11,223 bases of DNA from Treponema sp. (GTDB taxonomy: Bacteria; Spirochaetota; Spirochaetia; Treponematales; Breznakiellaceae). Both the position numbers and the translations under genes were made by a program. The DNA is taken from positions 1 through 11,223 of the forward strand of contig JAISEB010000068.1 of the NCBI GenBank assembly GCA_031264395.1. Direction: 5' to 3'. Shown one piece after another: positions 1 to 6,965 of this stretch. Below the pieces are notes generated by a model. That model was given only the letters and a program-made list of their open reading frames with translations. It made no database searches and was not told the DNA's origin. Every line of letters starts with the position of its first letter. Position 1 is the first letter of the stretch.

Positions 1-513
1 ATCTGCGTGGCCGGCGATTCGGCGGGGGGCAACCTGGCCGCCGCCTGCGCCATGCGGGACCGTGACGAAGGGCCGGGCGCGGTAAAGGCGCAGGTTCTGC
101 TTTACCCCGTGCTTAACCCTTCGGGAAAAGAAGACGGGGAATTTCATTTTTCCATGGATCAGTACACCATGCTCCCCGAACACCGGCACGCCGCCTCTTT
201 CATGATCTCTGTCATGAGGTCGGGCACGGCGGCCATGATGAAGGTGCTGGGCACAGGCGGCCCCCTTCTTGCCCCCTACTTCGGGAAGCTCGAAGGGCTT
301 CCCCCTGCTTTTATCGCGTACGGCGAGTTTGATTATTTCCGCCTTGAAAGCGAAGCCTACGCCCGCAAACTTTCCGCGGCGGGGGTTCCCGTCAAGGTTG
401 TCCGTTACCGCGGCCTGTCGCACGCTTTTGCCGAACTTGTAGGCGCACAGCCCCAGGCCGAAGACTGCATGGAAGAGATCGGCGCTTTTCTGGGGAATGT
501 TTTTCACTTGTAA
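1..513 (+). CDS. Alpha/beta hydrolase (HSL/acetyl-esterase type), 5'-truncated
   Basis: This is the C-terminal 170 residues of a serine hydrolase of the hormone-sensitive-lipase/acetyl esterase branch of the alpha/beta hydrolases. The reading frame is open from base 1, so the start and the oxyanion HGGG region lie outside the window. The nucleophile elbow GDSAGGN is at residues 5-11, with Ser7 as nucleophile. The likely catalytic Asp is Asp111 in YGEFDYF, and the catalytic His is His141 in LSHAF, so the triad appears complete. The RLESEAYARKL segment after the Asp is typical of the family. Such enzymes hydrolyse short acyl or acetyl esters, but the substrate cannot be read from the sequence. 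The gene converges on the lacI-type gene with a 51-bp gap. It may belong to an upstream operon or be a deacetylase for the same carbohydrates, which is conjecture. Confidence 0.88.
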   Translation: MCVAGDSAGGNLAAACAMRDRDEGPGAVKAQVLLYPVLNPSGKEDGEFHFSMDQYTMLPEHRHAASFMISVMRSGTAAMMKVLGTGGPLLAPYFGKLEGLPPAFIAYGEFDYFRLESEAYARKLSAAGVPVKVVRYRGLSHAFAELVGAQPQAEDCMEEIGAFLGNVFHL

Positions 514-564
514 AACACGGCGGGCGCGCCCCCTCTCCGGCGCGAAAAACGGGCGGGAAGGCTT

Positions 565-1590
565 TTACGGTTTCCGGGGAAGCACCGAATTGCGATCCAC
601 CAAAAAAGGGCTCAGGGTAACGGTTTTGTCGTAATGGCGGTTCTGCTGCCGCCGTTCCCAAAACATGGAGATGGCGGTATTTCCGATTTCTTCGTAGGGA
701 ATGGCCACGGTGGTAATGGGAGGGCTGCACATGGCGGAATAAGTGTTATCGTGGCTGATTATCGACAGATCTTCCGGTACCCGGATTCCCGCCTCGTACA
801 GGCATTGCAGGGCCCCGCACAACAGCGTGTCCGAGGTGATGTAACAGCCTGAGGGCCTGTTTTTGCTTCCCTGGGCAATAATGTCCTTCATGGCCCTGTA
901 CCCGTATTCGATGTCATATTCAGACGCCAGCCGGATGTTTTTTTCCCGGAGTTTGATCCCCGCCTTTTGATAATACCCGACAAAACCTTCCAGGCGGTCC
1001 TGCTCGTCCCGCTCTGCGCCTAACCGCCTTCCTATAAAACCGACGGACCTGTGCCCCTGCGAAAAGAAATGGGACGCGGCGATGGTGGAGCCGGCGATGT
1101 TATCCCACACCACCTTGTCAACTCCCGTAACGTCCATGGGCCGTTCCACCATGATGACGGGGATGTTGTTGCTGATCACTTCTTTTATCGTGTTCCTGCC
1201 GGCCCGGACGGAATTGGTAAAAATGATCCCCTCAACCATGCGGCCCACAAGTTCCTGGAGCAGATGTTCTTCCCGGGCGGGATCAGGCTCCGTGTACATG
1301 GGGAGCACCAAAAGACCGTAGGACGCCGCGGTGTTTCTGAGGGATTGGCTTATCATGGAGTTGACGATGCTTCCGACCACCAGGGGCATCACATTGCCTA
1401 TAATTCCGGTACGGCTGTTTTTAAGGGCCTTTGCCATACGGTTCGGCACATAGCCCAGCGCCTTGATCGACTGCTGTACCCGTTCCCGCGTCTGTGGCGC
1501 TACATATTCGCGGTTATTGACTACCCTGGTGATGGTAGCCAGGGAGACACCGGCATGGGCCGCGACATCCTGTATGCGGGCGTTAGACAT
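565..1590 (-). CDS. LacI-family transcriptional repressor
   Basis: A 341-residue DNA-binding regulator that should repress the divergent sugar operon and probably itself. The start at 1590 is preferred over an in-frame ATG 18 codons upstream because GAGG lies 6 nt before it and MSNARIQDVAAHAGVS is the normal LacI-family N-terminus. The helix-turn-helix covers residues 6-26; by alignment, the two base-reading positions that are Tyr17/Gln18 in E. coli LacI are Leu17/Ala18 here. The hinge helix has the canonical YVPN..A..L, with Leu56 as the minor-groove intercalating residue. Residues 60 onward form the periplasmic-binding-protein-like effector domain, with the family signatures VEGIIF, GHRSVGFIG and VPEDLSIISHDN. 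The ligand is unknown but probably is the transported sugar or a derivative. Full length, with no oddity in the frame. Confidence 0.95.
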   Translation of the reverse strand: MSNARIQDVAAHAGVSLATITRVVNNREYVAPQTRERVQQSIKALGYVPNRMAKALKNSRTGIIGNVMPLVVGSIVNSMISQSLRNTAASYGLLVLPMYTEPDPAREEHLLQELVGRMVEGIIFTNSVRAGRNTIKEVISNNIPVIMVERPMDVTGVDKVVWDNIAGSTIAASHFFSQGHRSVGFIGRRLGAERDEQDRLEGFVGYYQKAGIKLREKNIRLASEYDIEYGYRAMKDIIAQGSKNRPSGCYITSDTLLCGALQCLYEAGIRVPEDLSIISHDNTYSAMCSPPITTVAIPYEEIGNTAISMFWERRQQNRHYDKTVTLSPFLVDRNSVLPRKP

Positions 1591-1692
1591 CAACTTCCTC
1601 CCGGCGCGGCCGGCTCCTGATATTTTGGAAACTCTTCGATGCATCTTCCCATATTTTGCCCGGAGAGGTCAATGGACCGGGAATCGGTAATA

Positions 1693-1706
1693 TATTATCG
1701 TTAACA
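1693..1706. promoter_or_regulatory. Second LacI-type operator, near the repressor promoter
   Basis: TATTATCGTTAACA matches 12 of 14 positions of the perfect palindrome at 1852-1865 and keeps one half-site (CGTTAACA) intact. It overlaps the best -10 candidate of the repressor gene, so it is a likely autoregulatory site. Centre-to-centre distance to the other operator is 159 bp, about 15 helical turns, which would allow a repression loop. Binding is inferred. Confidence 0.55.
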
Positions 1707-1800
1707 TACAAATTCACCGGAAAAATGACGCCGGTTTTGAATTTTGCCGCTTTTGGGCCGCGTTTCGACCGTAAAAACGGCAAAAAACACCGGGAACGTG

Positions 1801-1821
1801 GAAAATTATACGATAATTTTC
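1801..1821. repeat. 21-bp inverted repeat upstream of the operon promoter
   Basis: Perfect 9-bp arms, GAAAATTAT and ATAATTTTC, are separated by ACG. It sits just upstream of the extended -10 element, where an activator or second regulator could bind. Its sequence is not like the LacI operators in this region. It could also simply be AT-rich upstream DNA that happens to be symmetric. Confidence 0.5.
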
Positions 1822-1838
1822 AAAAAATTGTTGACAGA

Positions 1839-1847
1839 TGGTATAAT
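1839..1847 (+). promoter_or_regulatory. Extended -10 promoter of the sugar operon
   Basis: TGGTATAAT is a perfect extended -10 element (TGnTATAAT). Transcription would start around 1854, inside the 14-bp operator. The nearby TTGACA at 1831-1836 is only 5 bp from TATAAT, so it cannot be its -35 box; the extended -10 should make a good -35 unnecessary. Confidence 0.7.
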
Positions 1848-1851
1848 ACGA

Positions 1852-1865
1852 TGTTAACGTTAACA
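1852..1865. promoter_or_regulatory. Perfect palindromic LacI-type operator
   Basis: TGTTAACGTTAACA is a perfect 14-bp palindrome with the central CG step typical of LacI/GalR-family operators. It covers the expected transcription start of the rightward operon, so bound repressor would block initiation. The adjacent divergent lacI-type gene is the obvious source of the repressor. It also resembles a CcpA-type cre site, but no CcpA is in view. Confidence 0.75.
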
Positions 1866-1923
1866 GGTCCTGATATACAGAGGTTCTCTGTAGATTATTT
1901 TATCCCAAACAAGGAGCTGAAGC

Positions 1924-3237
1924 ATGAAAAAACTTTTGATTGTTTTTTGTGTTTTTTTGACAGCGGCATCTCTCTTTGCCGGCAGTAACAAGGATCGCGC
2001 CGGGGGAGGAATAAGCCTCCTTTCAATGTTTTCGAATCCCACCGCGGATGCCAACAGCAGGGCCTTTTACGGAATGACGGAAAAATTCGGAAAGGATTTT
2101 CCCGCCGTCAAGGTAACCCATGAGGCGATTCCCCACGACGAATATGAAACTAAAATGAAGACCTATGTTGCCGCGGGGGAATACCCTGATATTTACGAGG
2201 TCAAGGGAACCATGATTCCCCAGCTTGCCGACGACGGGGTAATCTACACCGCCAAAGAAATAATGGATCTGATCCCCGGCTGGGAAGCGAGTTTTAAAGA
2301 CGGCGTTTTTGAAGACTTTACCTACAAAAACACGGCCTACGCCATTCCCATGCAGATGGGAAACAACCACAACATTTTCTGGAACACCGCCATTTTCAGG
2401 GAATGCGGCATTACCGAATTCCCGAAAGATTGGGAATCCTTCGCGGCCGCCGTGGACAAGATCAAGGCCGCCGGATACATTCCCATTGTTCAGGGCAACA
2501 AGGCCAACTGGCTGGTCCCGTCCCTTTTGTTTAACGCCATCGTGTACCGCTATACCGGCGTTGACTGGTATTACAGCCTGAGGGAAAACAGGGGCGCCAA
2601 ATTTACGGACCGGCAGTTTGTCGCCGCCACGGCTCTGCTGCAGGATATGGCGAAAAAAGGGTATTTTAATACCGACATCAATTCCATTGATCAGCACCAG
2701 ATGTACACCGTGTATTACAACAAAAAAGCGGCCATGATGGTAGACGGTTTCTGGGGCGTCGGCACCTTTGTATCTGAAATGCCCGGTGACGTGCTGTCTT
2801 CAACGCGTATCGCCCAATTCCCCATGATCCCCGAATCCATGGGAGGGGGCGGCGCAAAATACGCGAAGATAAACCAGGCCGCGGCCGGATGGGGATACGT
2901 GATCACCAAGAGGAACGGCGACACGCCGGAAAAACTCAAGGCCATGGCTCAGCTTGTTCAGTATATCACCGGTTCGTCTTACGCCAACATTGTGGTTGAA
3001 AACAGCGGGCTCCCCGCGGCAAAAACCAGCGGTGTGGACGAAAGCAAACTTTCTCCCCTGTACAGGGATCTGCTTGCCTTGAATAACGAATCCCAATATG
3101 CGCCGGTATTTGACGTACAGCTTAATCCTCAAATAGTGGACGCCTTTTATTCAAACACCCAGGAACTGCTCATCGGATCAATTACCCCCCAGCGTTATGC
3201 TGAATTGATTCAGGCGGAAGTTGACAAGACCCGGTAG
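1924..3237 (+). CDS. ABC transporter sugar-binding protein (periplasmic, family 1)
   Basis: A 437-residue extracellular solute-binding protein of the SBP_bac_1 (MalE/UgpB-like) family, which captures a sugar or oligosaccharide in the periplasm and delivers it to the two permeases downstream. Residues 1-19 are a Sec signal peptide with a KK n-region, a hydrophobic core and likely cleavage at LFA|GS. There is no lipobox cysteine at that point, so the mature protein should be soluble in the periplasm rather than a lipoprotein. The mature domain shows family features: GEYPDIYEV near residue 80, AIPMQMG before the first crossover, and the GFWGVG segment. AAGGAG at 1911-1916 lies 7 nt from the ATG, a strong ribosome binding site. 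First gene of the operon, directly under the repressor-controlled promoter. The ligand cannot be named from sequence. Confidence 0.93.
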   Translation: MKKLLIVFCVFLTAASLFAGSNKDRAGGGISLLSMFSNPTADANSRAFYGMTEKFGKDFPAVKVTHEAIPHDEYETKMKTYVAAGEYPDIYEVKGTMIPQLADDGVIYTAKEIMDLIPGWEASFKDGVFEDFTYKNTAYAIPMQMGNNHNIFWNTAIFRECGITEFPKDWESFAAAVDKIKAAGYIPIVQGNKANWLVPSLLFNAIVYRYTGVDWYYSLRENRGAKFTDRQFVAATALLQDMAKKGYFNTDINSIDQHQMYTVYYNKKAAMMVDGFWGVGTFVSEMPGDVLSSTRIAQFPMIPESMGGGGAKYAKINQAAAGWGYVITKRNGDTPEKLKAMAQLVQYITGSSYANIVVENSGLPAAKTSGVDESKLSPLYRDLLALNNESQYAPVFDVQLNPQIVDAFYSNTQELLIGSITPQRYAELIQAEVDKTR

Positions 3238-3298
3238 ATGATCCGATTCCGGCCCCGGCGGATATTTTCCGTCCGCGGCCGGTTTTGTAAACAAGGGA

Positions 3299-3334
3299 AG
3301 CACTGATTTATTCGAATGCGAATAAATCAGTGCT
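3299..3334 (+). repeat. Perfect 16-bp stem hairpin between binding protein and permease genes
   Basis: AGCACTGATTTATTCG (3299-3314) pairs exactly with 3319-3334 around the loop AATG. No T-run follows, so it is not a standard intrinsic terminator. It ends 6 nt before the AAGGA ribosome binding site of the permease. In transporter operons, such hairpins often protect the binding-protein mRNA from 3' exonucleases and give it higher expression than the permeases; that role is inferred here. It could also be a copy of a dispersed palindromic element. Confidence 0.8.
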
Positions 3335-3352
3335 GCTTTAAGGATTCTGAAA

Positions 3353-4240
3353 ATGAGACGGACACTTCCAAAACCCAAACCTCTGGTGTTTGTGCTGTTC
3401 CTTGCCCCTATCATGATTATTTATTTGGCCAACGCGGTTCTCCCCATTTTTATTTCCATCTTTTACAGTTTTTTCAACTGGACCGGCGGCAGGACCATGA
3501 ATTTCATAGGGCCGGGGAATTACATCGATCTGGTGCGGGATTTGGAATTCTGGAAATCCGCGTATAACAACCTTGTCATTGTAATCATCTGTACCGTGGG
3601 GCAGGTCGGACTTGCGCTGGTTGTTTCGTTCCTGCTTATTTCCAGAACGTTAAAGTTTAAGGAATTTCACAGGACCGTTATTTTTTTTCCGGTAACCGTC
3701 TCGGCGCTGGTTATCGGTTTTATCTGGTCCCTCATGTACAACAAGGATTACGGGCTCATCAATTTTTTTCTGCACCTGCTCCGTCTGGACGCCCTTATCC
3801 TGCCCTGGCTTGACAATCCTTCCTATATCCTTGTTACCGCCTCGGTTCCGGTGGTGCTCCAGTATATAGGTCTTTATATGATCATGTTTATGGCGGCCAT
3901 AAAAAGCATCCCCGAAGAAATACTGGAGTGCGCCGGACTGGACGGCTGTAACGATCTTCAGCGTTCCGTGCATATTACCCTGCCCATGATTTACGACACC
4001 TTCAAGGTGGCGGTGATGGTGTGCGTTTCGGGGACCATGAAAATTTTTGATCATATTCTGGTCTTGACCAACGGCGGCCCCGGCAAGTCAAGCCAGGTAT
4101 TGGCCCTGTATTCGTACAAAATTTCCTTTGACAGGATGAAGTTGAGTTACGGGGCGACAATCTCCATAGGCATTCTGATCTTGAGCGTTATCCTGACCCT
4201 TGGGTCCAGAAAACTCCTTGGGGGAAAACAATATGAATAA
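3353..4240 (+). CDS. ABC sugar transporter permease (MalF/UgpA-like)
   Basis: A 295-residue inner-membrane permease of the binding-protein-dependent transport family and one half of the membrane channel with the next gene. Hydrophobic segments lie near residues 11-40, 72-97, 108-128, 157-182 and 215-235, with a last one near 265-287, giving the expected six spans. The cytoplasmic EAA loop that docks on the ATPase is at residues 188-211 (E192-C-A, Gly198, ITLP ending at Pro211); the usual EAA is ECA here, a mild variant. NGGPGKSSQVLALY near residues 240-255 is characteristic of UgpA/MalF-type sugar permeases. AAGGA at 3340-3344 lies 8 nt before the ATG. No ATPase gene accompanies it, so a shared MsmK/UgpC-like ATPase elsewhere is probably used. 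Confidence 0.95.
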   Translation: MRRTLPKPKPLVFVLFLAPIMIIYLANAVLPIFISIFYSFFNWTGGRTMNFIGPGNYIDLVRDLEFWKSAYNNLVIVIICTVGQVGLALVVSFLLISRTLKFKEFHRTVIFFPVTVSALVIGFIWSLMYNKDYGLINFFLHLLRLDALILPWLDNPSYILVTASVPVVLQYIGLYMIMFMAAIKSIPEEILECAGLDGCNDLQRSVHITLPMIYDTFKVAVMVCVSGTMKIFDHILVLTNGGPGKSSQVLALYSYKISFDRMKLSYGATISIGILILSVILTLGSRKLLGGKQYE

Positions 4241-5078
4241 AACGGCGGCCAGGATTGGAAGGACGGGCGGAAGCGCCGCCCTGAATGTTTTTATGCTTGT
4301 TTTTTCCCTGGCAAGCGTCTTTCCCTTTGTGTGGATGCTTTATTCTTCATTAAAAAGCGAAGCGGAATTTGCCCTGAATATTATATCCCTTCCCAAAAAA
4401 CCGATTATTTCGAATTATATTAACGCGGTCAAAACAGGGCACATGGGGGAATATGCCCTCAACTCCCTGTTTAATTGCGTTGTTACCGTAGTGCTGGTAG
4501 CGCTTGCCGCATACATAGCGGCGTATTTTTTATCCCGCTATAATTTCAGGGGCCGGACCCTGGTATACGGCCTTTTTGTGGCGGGCATGCTTATTCCGGT
4601 TCATTCCCTTATGGTACCGGTTTTTGTGGAATACCGGGTGGCGGGACTGTTGAACAACCGGTTTACCCTGCTGCCGGTGTACATGGCCTTTGGCATGCCC
4701 ATGGCGGTGTTTTTAATAGAAAGTTTTATCGGCTCCATACCGGTTGAACTGGAAGAGGCCGCCTTAATCGACGGCAGTTCCATGGTCCGCACCATGTTCA
4801 CCATTATCATGCCCCTGTGCCGCCCGGTGCTTGCGACGGTGGTGATCCTTACCTTTATGAATACCTGGAACGAATTTCCCTTTGCCCTTGTGCTGATCCG
4901 GGACAATGCCCTAAAAACCATTCCCATTGGCCTCAGAAATTTTCAGGGGGCGTATACGGCGCAGTATACCCAATTCATGGCGGGTATGGCGGTATCCCTC
5001 ATCCCGGTGATGGTGGTATACATTCTGTTTTACAAAAAAATTATTGTGGGTATGACCGCCGGTACCGTAAAGGGCTGA
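4233..5078 (+). CDS. ABC sugar transporter permease (MalG/UgpE-like)
   Basis: A 281-residue second inner-membrane permease that pairs with the upstream one. The start at 4233 (MNKTAARIG) is chosen over an in-frame codon at 4200: it overlaps the end of the previous gene by 8 bp, a usual translational-coupling arrangement, and a G-rich stretch (GGGGG, 4220-4224) lies 8 nt before it. The EAA loop is canonical at residues 174-194 (E175-A-A, Asp180-Gly181, IIMP ending at Pro194). The conserved N-terminal motif FPFVWMLYSSLK at 30-41 and the late NTWNEFPFALVL segment are typical of MalG-type proteins. Six membrane spans are expected. It is followed after 24 bp by the dehydrogenase gene. Confidence 0.95.
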   Translation: MNKTAARIGRTGGSAALNVFMLVFSLASVFPFVWMLYSSLKSEAEFALNIISLPKKPIISNYINAVKTGHMGEYALNSLFNCVVTVVLVALAAYIAAYFLSRYNFRGRTLVYGLFVAGMLIPVHSLMVPVFVEYRVAGLLNNRFTLLPVYMAFGMPMAVFLIESFIGSIPVELEEAALIDGSSMVRTMFTIIMPLCRPVLATVVILTFMNTWNEFPFALVLIRDNALKTIPIGLRNFQGAYTAQYTQFMAGMAVSLIPVMVVYILFYKKIIVGMTAGTVKG

Positions 5079-5102
5079 GCGTAATTTATAAGGAGCATCG
5101 TG

Positions 5103-6110
5103 ATGTTGGAAAACAAAAAAATCGTCTTTGAAAAACCCTGGGAGGCCCGTCTCGAAACCGAATCCCTGGATGACCGCTCCCTGCCTTTGGGGCATGTAAT
5201 CCTGAAAAAACGGTATTCGATTATATCAACGGGAACGGAGCTGGCATGCCTTTCGGGGGGTGAAAGCTGGTTCAAAATGCCGGGGGCGCCCGGATATTCC
5301 TGCGTTGGCGAAATAATAAAAACCGCCCCGGATGTACAGGGTTTTTCCCCGGGCGACACGGTTTTCTGTTATGGCAATCACTCCCTTTACGAGGTGATCC
5401 CCGTGGAAGGGATTTTCCTCCACGCGCCTGGGGACATTGATCCCAAGTGGATTCCCTTTGTGCGGATGGCCTCCATCGCGGCGACGGCGATCCGCGCTTC
5501 GAATATTGAGTGGGGGGATTTTGTCGCGGTAACAGGCCAGGGCCTGGTGGGGAATATGGCCTTGCAGCTTGCGAAACTGCAGGGCGCCACGGTTATTGCT
5601 GTTGACGTGGCCGACCGCCGGCTTGCCGTTTCCCGGAGCTGCGGGGCGGATCTTGCGATCAATTCGGCAAAGACCGGCGCGGAGGAAGAGATCCGGCGTT
5701 TTACCCGCGGCGGAATGGTATCCACGCTGATTGAAGCCTCCGGAGTACCCGCGGTTGCGGCAGAGGCCGTCAACTGGATCGGCCAAAACGGCGAACTTGT
5801 CTTTCTGGGCAGCCCGCGGGGCGCCTTTGAAACCGACATCACGCCCTTCCTCAACCGGACGCATCTTGCGTCTTTTAATGTTACGTTAAAAGGCGCCCAT
5901 GAGTGGCGTTTTCCGGTGAACAGCATTCCCTTTGTAAAACATTCCCTGGAACGGAATTCGCGGCTAATCATGGATCTTTTCGCCAAAAAGAAAATCGTTC
6001 TGGAACCGCTGCTGACGGAAATTGTTTCCCCCGCCGGCTGTTTTGACGTTTATAACAAGGTGCGGGATAACAAGGACGAATATATGGGGATATTGTTTGA
6101 CTGGAGATAA
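5103..6110 (+). CDS. Zinc-less MDR-family dehydrogenase (YcjQ/bacteriochlorophyllide-dehydrogenase-like)
   Basis: A 335-residue medium-chain dehydrogenase/reductase, probably oxidising or reducing a sugar hydroxyl or keto group in the cytoplasm. ATG 5103 is preferred over GTG 5100 because AAGGAG (5090-5095) is then 7 nt away. The N-terminal GroES-like domain has STGTE at residues 42-46 where zinc enzymes have CG(S/T)D, and GYS at 64-66 where they have GHE; the four-cysteine structural zinc lobe is absent. These features place it in the GTE-type branch that includes the bacteriochlorophyllide dehydrogenase BchC. The Rossmann fold has GQGLVG (Gly145, 147, 150) and Asp168 at the end of strand 2, suggesting NAD(H) rather than NADP(H). 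By position it corresponds to E. coli YcjQ, a guloside 3-dehydrogenase, but the substrate here is unproven. Confidence 0.85.
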   Translation: MLENKKIVFEKPWEARLETESLDDRSLPLGHVILKKRYSIISTGTELACLSGGESWFKMPGAPGYSCVGEIIKTAPDVQGFSPGDTVFCYGNHSLYEVIPVEGIFLHAPGDIDPKWIPFVRMASIAATAIRASNIEWGDFVAVTGQGLVGNMALQLAKLQGATVIAVDVADRRLAVSRSCGADLAINSAKTGAEEEIRRFTRGGMVSTLIEASGVPAVAAEAVNWIGQNGELVFLGSPRGAFETDITPFLNRTHLASFNVTLKGAHEWRFPVNSIPFVKHSLERNSRLIMDLFAKKKIVLEPLLTEIVSPAGCFDVYNKVRDNKDEYMGILFDWR

Positions 6111-6121
6111 TGGAGGACAAC

Positions 6122-6853
6122 ATGGATATTTCGTTACAGTTGTGGTCTATCAAGGAAGAAGTTGAGGAAGATTTTGCCCATGCCCTGGAAATGACGGAAA
6201 AGGCGGGGTATCAGGGGGTTGAGTTTGCCGGTTATCACGGAAAATCGCCCGCAGAGCTTGGAGAACTTCTTGCCAAATATCATTTGAAGGCGATAAGTAC
6301 CCACGCGGGAATGGATCGTCTGCGCACGGCCCTTGATGCGGAAATAAGCTGCGCAAAAGCCCTTGGTTACAAGCTGATTGTTTGTCCCTGGTCCGACTGC
6401 AAAACCGCCGAACAGGTTATCGAGGACGCGGAGTTTCTTGAATCCTGCGCCGGGAAGGCGGCGAAAGAAGGAATCACCATCGGGTATCACAACCACAACC
6501 AGGAATTTAAAAAATTCGAAGGCAGATATGCCATGGACATCATGCTTGAACACATGCCCTCCGTGAAATTTGAGCCTGACCTGTTCTGGATTGCCTACGG
6601 CCTTGTTGATCCGGTCCGGTATCTGGCCCCCCTTGCGGCGGCGGGCAGAATTGCCGCAATCCACGCCAAGGAACTCGACAAAGAAGGCCCCGATAATGTT
6701 TATATAGGCCAGGGAAAGATTGATTTTGCGGGCGCTGCCGCTCTTTGTCCTCCCGGTACATACCCGTGGATCATAGAGCAGGAAGAATTTTCAAGCAGCC
6801 ATTTTGACGGCATCTCAAAAAGCTGCCGGGGGCTTAAAAACATTCTCGGATAA
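6122..6853 (+). CDS. TIM-barrel sugar (phosphate) isomerase/epimerase
   Basis: A 243-residue protein of the xylose-isomerase-like TIM barrel family (AP_endonuc_2 domain; IolE and YcjR type), expected to isomerise or epimerise a sugar or keto sugar with a bound divalent metal. The start at 6122 is chosen because TGGAGG (6111-6116) lies 5 nt upstream; an ATG at 6110 in the same frame has no ribosome binding site. Likely metal and catalytic positions follow the family: Glu128 after GYHNHN, Asp153 in EPDLFW, His181 in AIHAKE, and Glu219/Glu221 in IIEQEE. GQGKIDF at 196-202 matches the usual G.G.ld segment. Its ribosome binding site overlaps the dehydrogenase stop codon, so the two are translated from one message and probably act in sequence. 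Last gene of the operon. Confidence 0.88.
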   Translation: MDISLQLWSIKEEVEEDFAHALEMTEKAGYQGVEFAGYHGKSPAELGELLAKYHLKAISTHAGMDRLRTALDAEISCAKALGYKLIVCPWSDCKTAEQVIEDAEFLESCAGKAAKEGITIGYHNHNQEFKKFEGRYAMDIMLEHMPSVKFEPDLFWIAYGLVDPVRYLAPLAAAGRIAAIHAKELDKEGPDNVYIGQGKIDFAGAAALCPPGTYPWIIEQEEFSSSHFDGISKSCRGLKNILG

Positions 6854-6918
6854 AGATACCCGCCCTGAAGCTCCCCCCGCGCAAGCGGGTTCCTGGGTAT
6901 TATCCCTTCGGTATAAAC

Positions 6919-6950
6919 AAAAAAAGCGGCGGAACATGCCGCCGCTTTGT
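6919..6950. terminator. Intrinsic terminator, mainly for the leftward gene, shared by convergent genes
   Basis: A 10-bp perfect stem, AAAGCGGCGG (6923-6932) with CCGCCGCTTT (6939-6948), closes on the loop AACATG. Read leftward it is followed by seven T (complement of 6919-6925), a strong terminator starting 18 nt after the stop at 6966. Read rightward it is followed by TTTGTT, weaker but probably able to end the sugar operon about 70 nt after its last stop. Confidence 0.85.
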
Positions 6951-6965
6951 TACGGTAGGCGGGGG

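Larger units (their letters stand above)
1591..1923. promoter_or_regulatory. Divergent control region between the repressor gene and the sugar operon
   Basis: This 333-bp stretch holds no gene. It contains two LacI-type operators (1693-1706 and 1852-1865), an extended -10 promoter for the rightward operon, and an unrelated-looking AT-rich inverted repeat at 1801-1821. A weaker inverted pair, TTTTGCCG at 1742-1749 and CGGCAAAA at 1778-1785, lies between them. For the leftward repressor gene, the best -10 is TATATT on the minus strand (1694-1689), which touches the second operator; no good -35 was found. The final 60 bp are the operon leader. Confidence 0.75.

Noticed and set aside
522..544. 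GC-rich palindrome GGGCGCGCCC and a CGCGCC/GGCGCG stem between the hydrolase and repressor genes as a terminator
   Set aside because: No T-run follows on either strand at the right place; it is too weak to call.
1051..1620. 189-codon plus-strand frame opposite the repressor gene
   Set aside because: Antisense to a full-length LacI-family gene; no family features or ribosome binding site.
1742..1785. TTTTGCCG / CGGCAAAA inverted pair as an operator
   Set aside because: The arms are 28 bp apart and their sequence matches neither operator; it may be chance in an AT/GC-patchy region.
1831..1836. TTGACA as the -35 box of the sugar operon
   Set aside because: It is only 5 bp from the TATAAT at 1842-1847, far from the needed 16-18 bp; with a 17-bp spacer it would pair with TTAACG, which is no -10 box.
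6876..6889. Small CCCGC-GCAA-GCGGG hairpin after the isomerase gene
   Set aside because: The stem is only 5 bp and no T-run follows; the stronger terminator at 6919-6950 explains the end of the operon.
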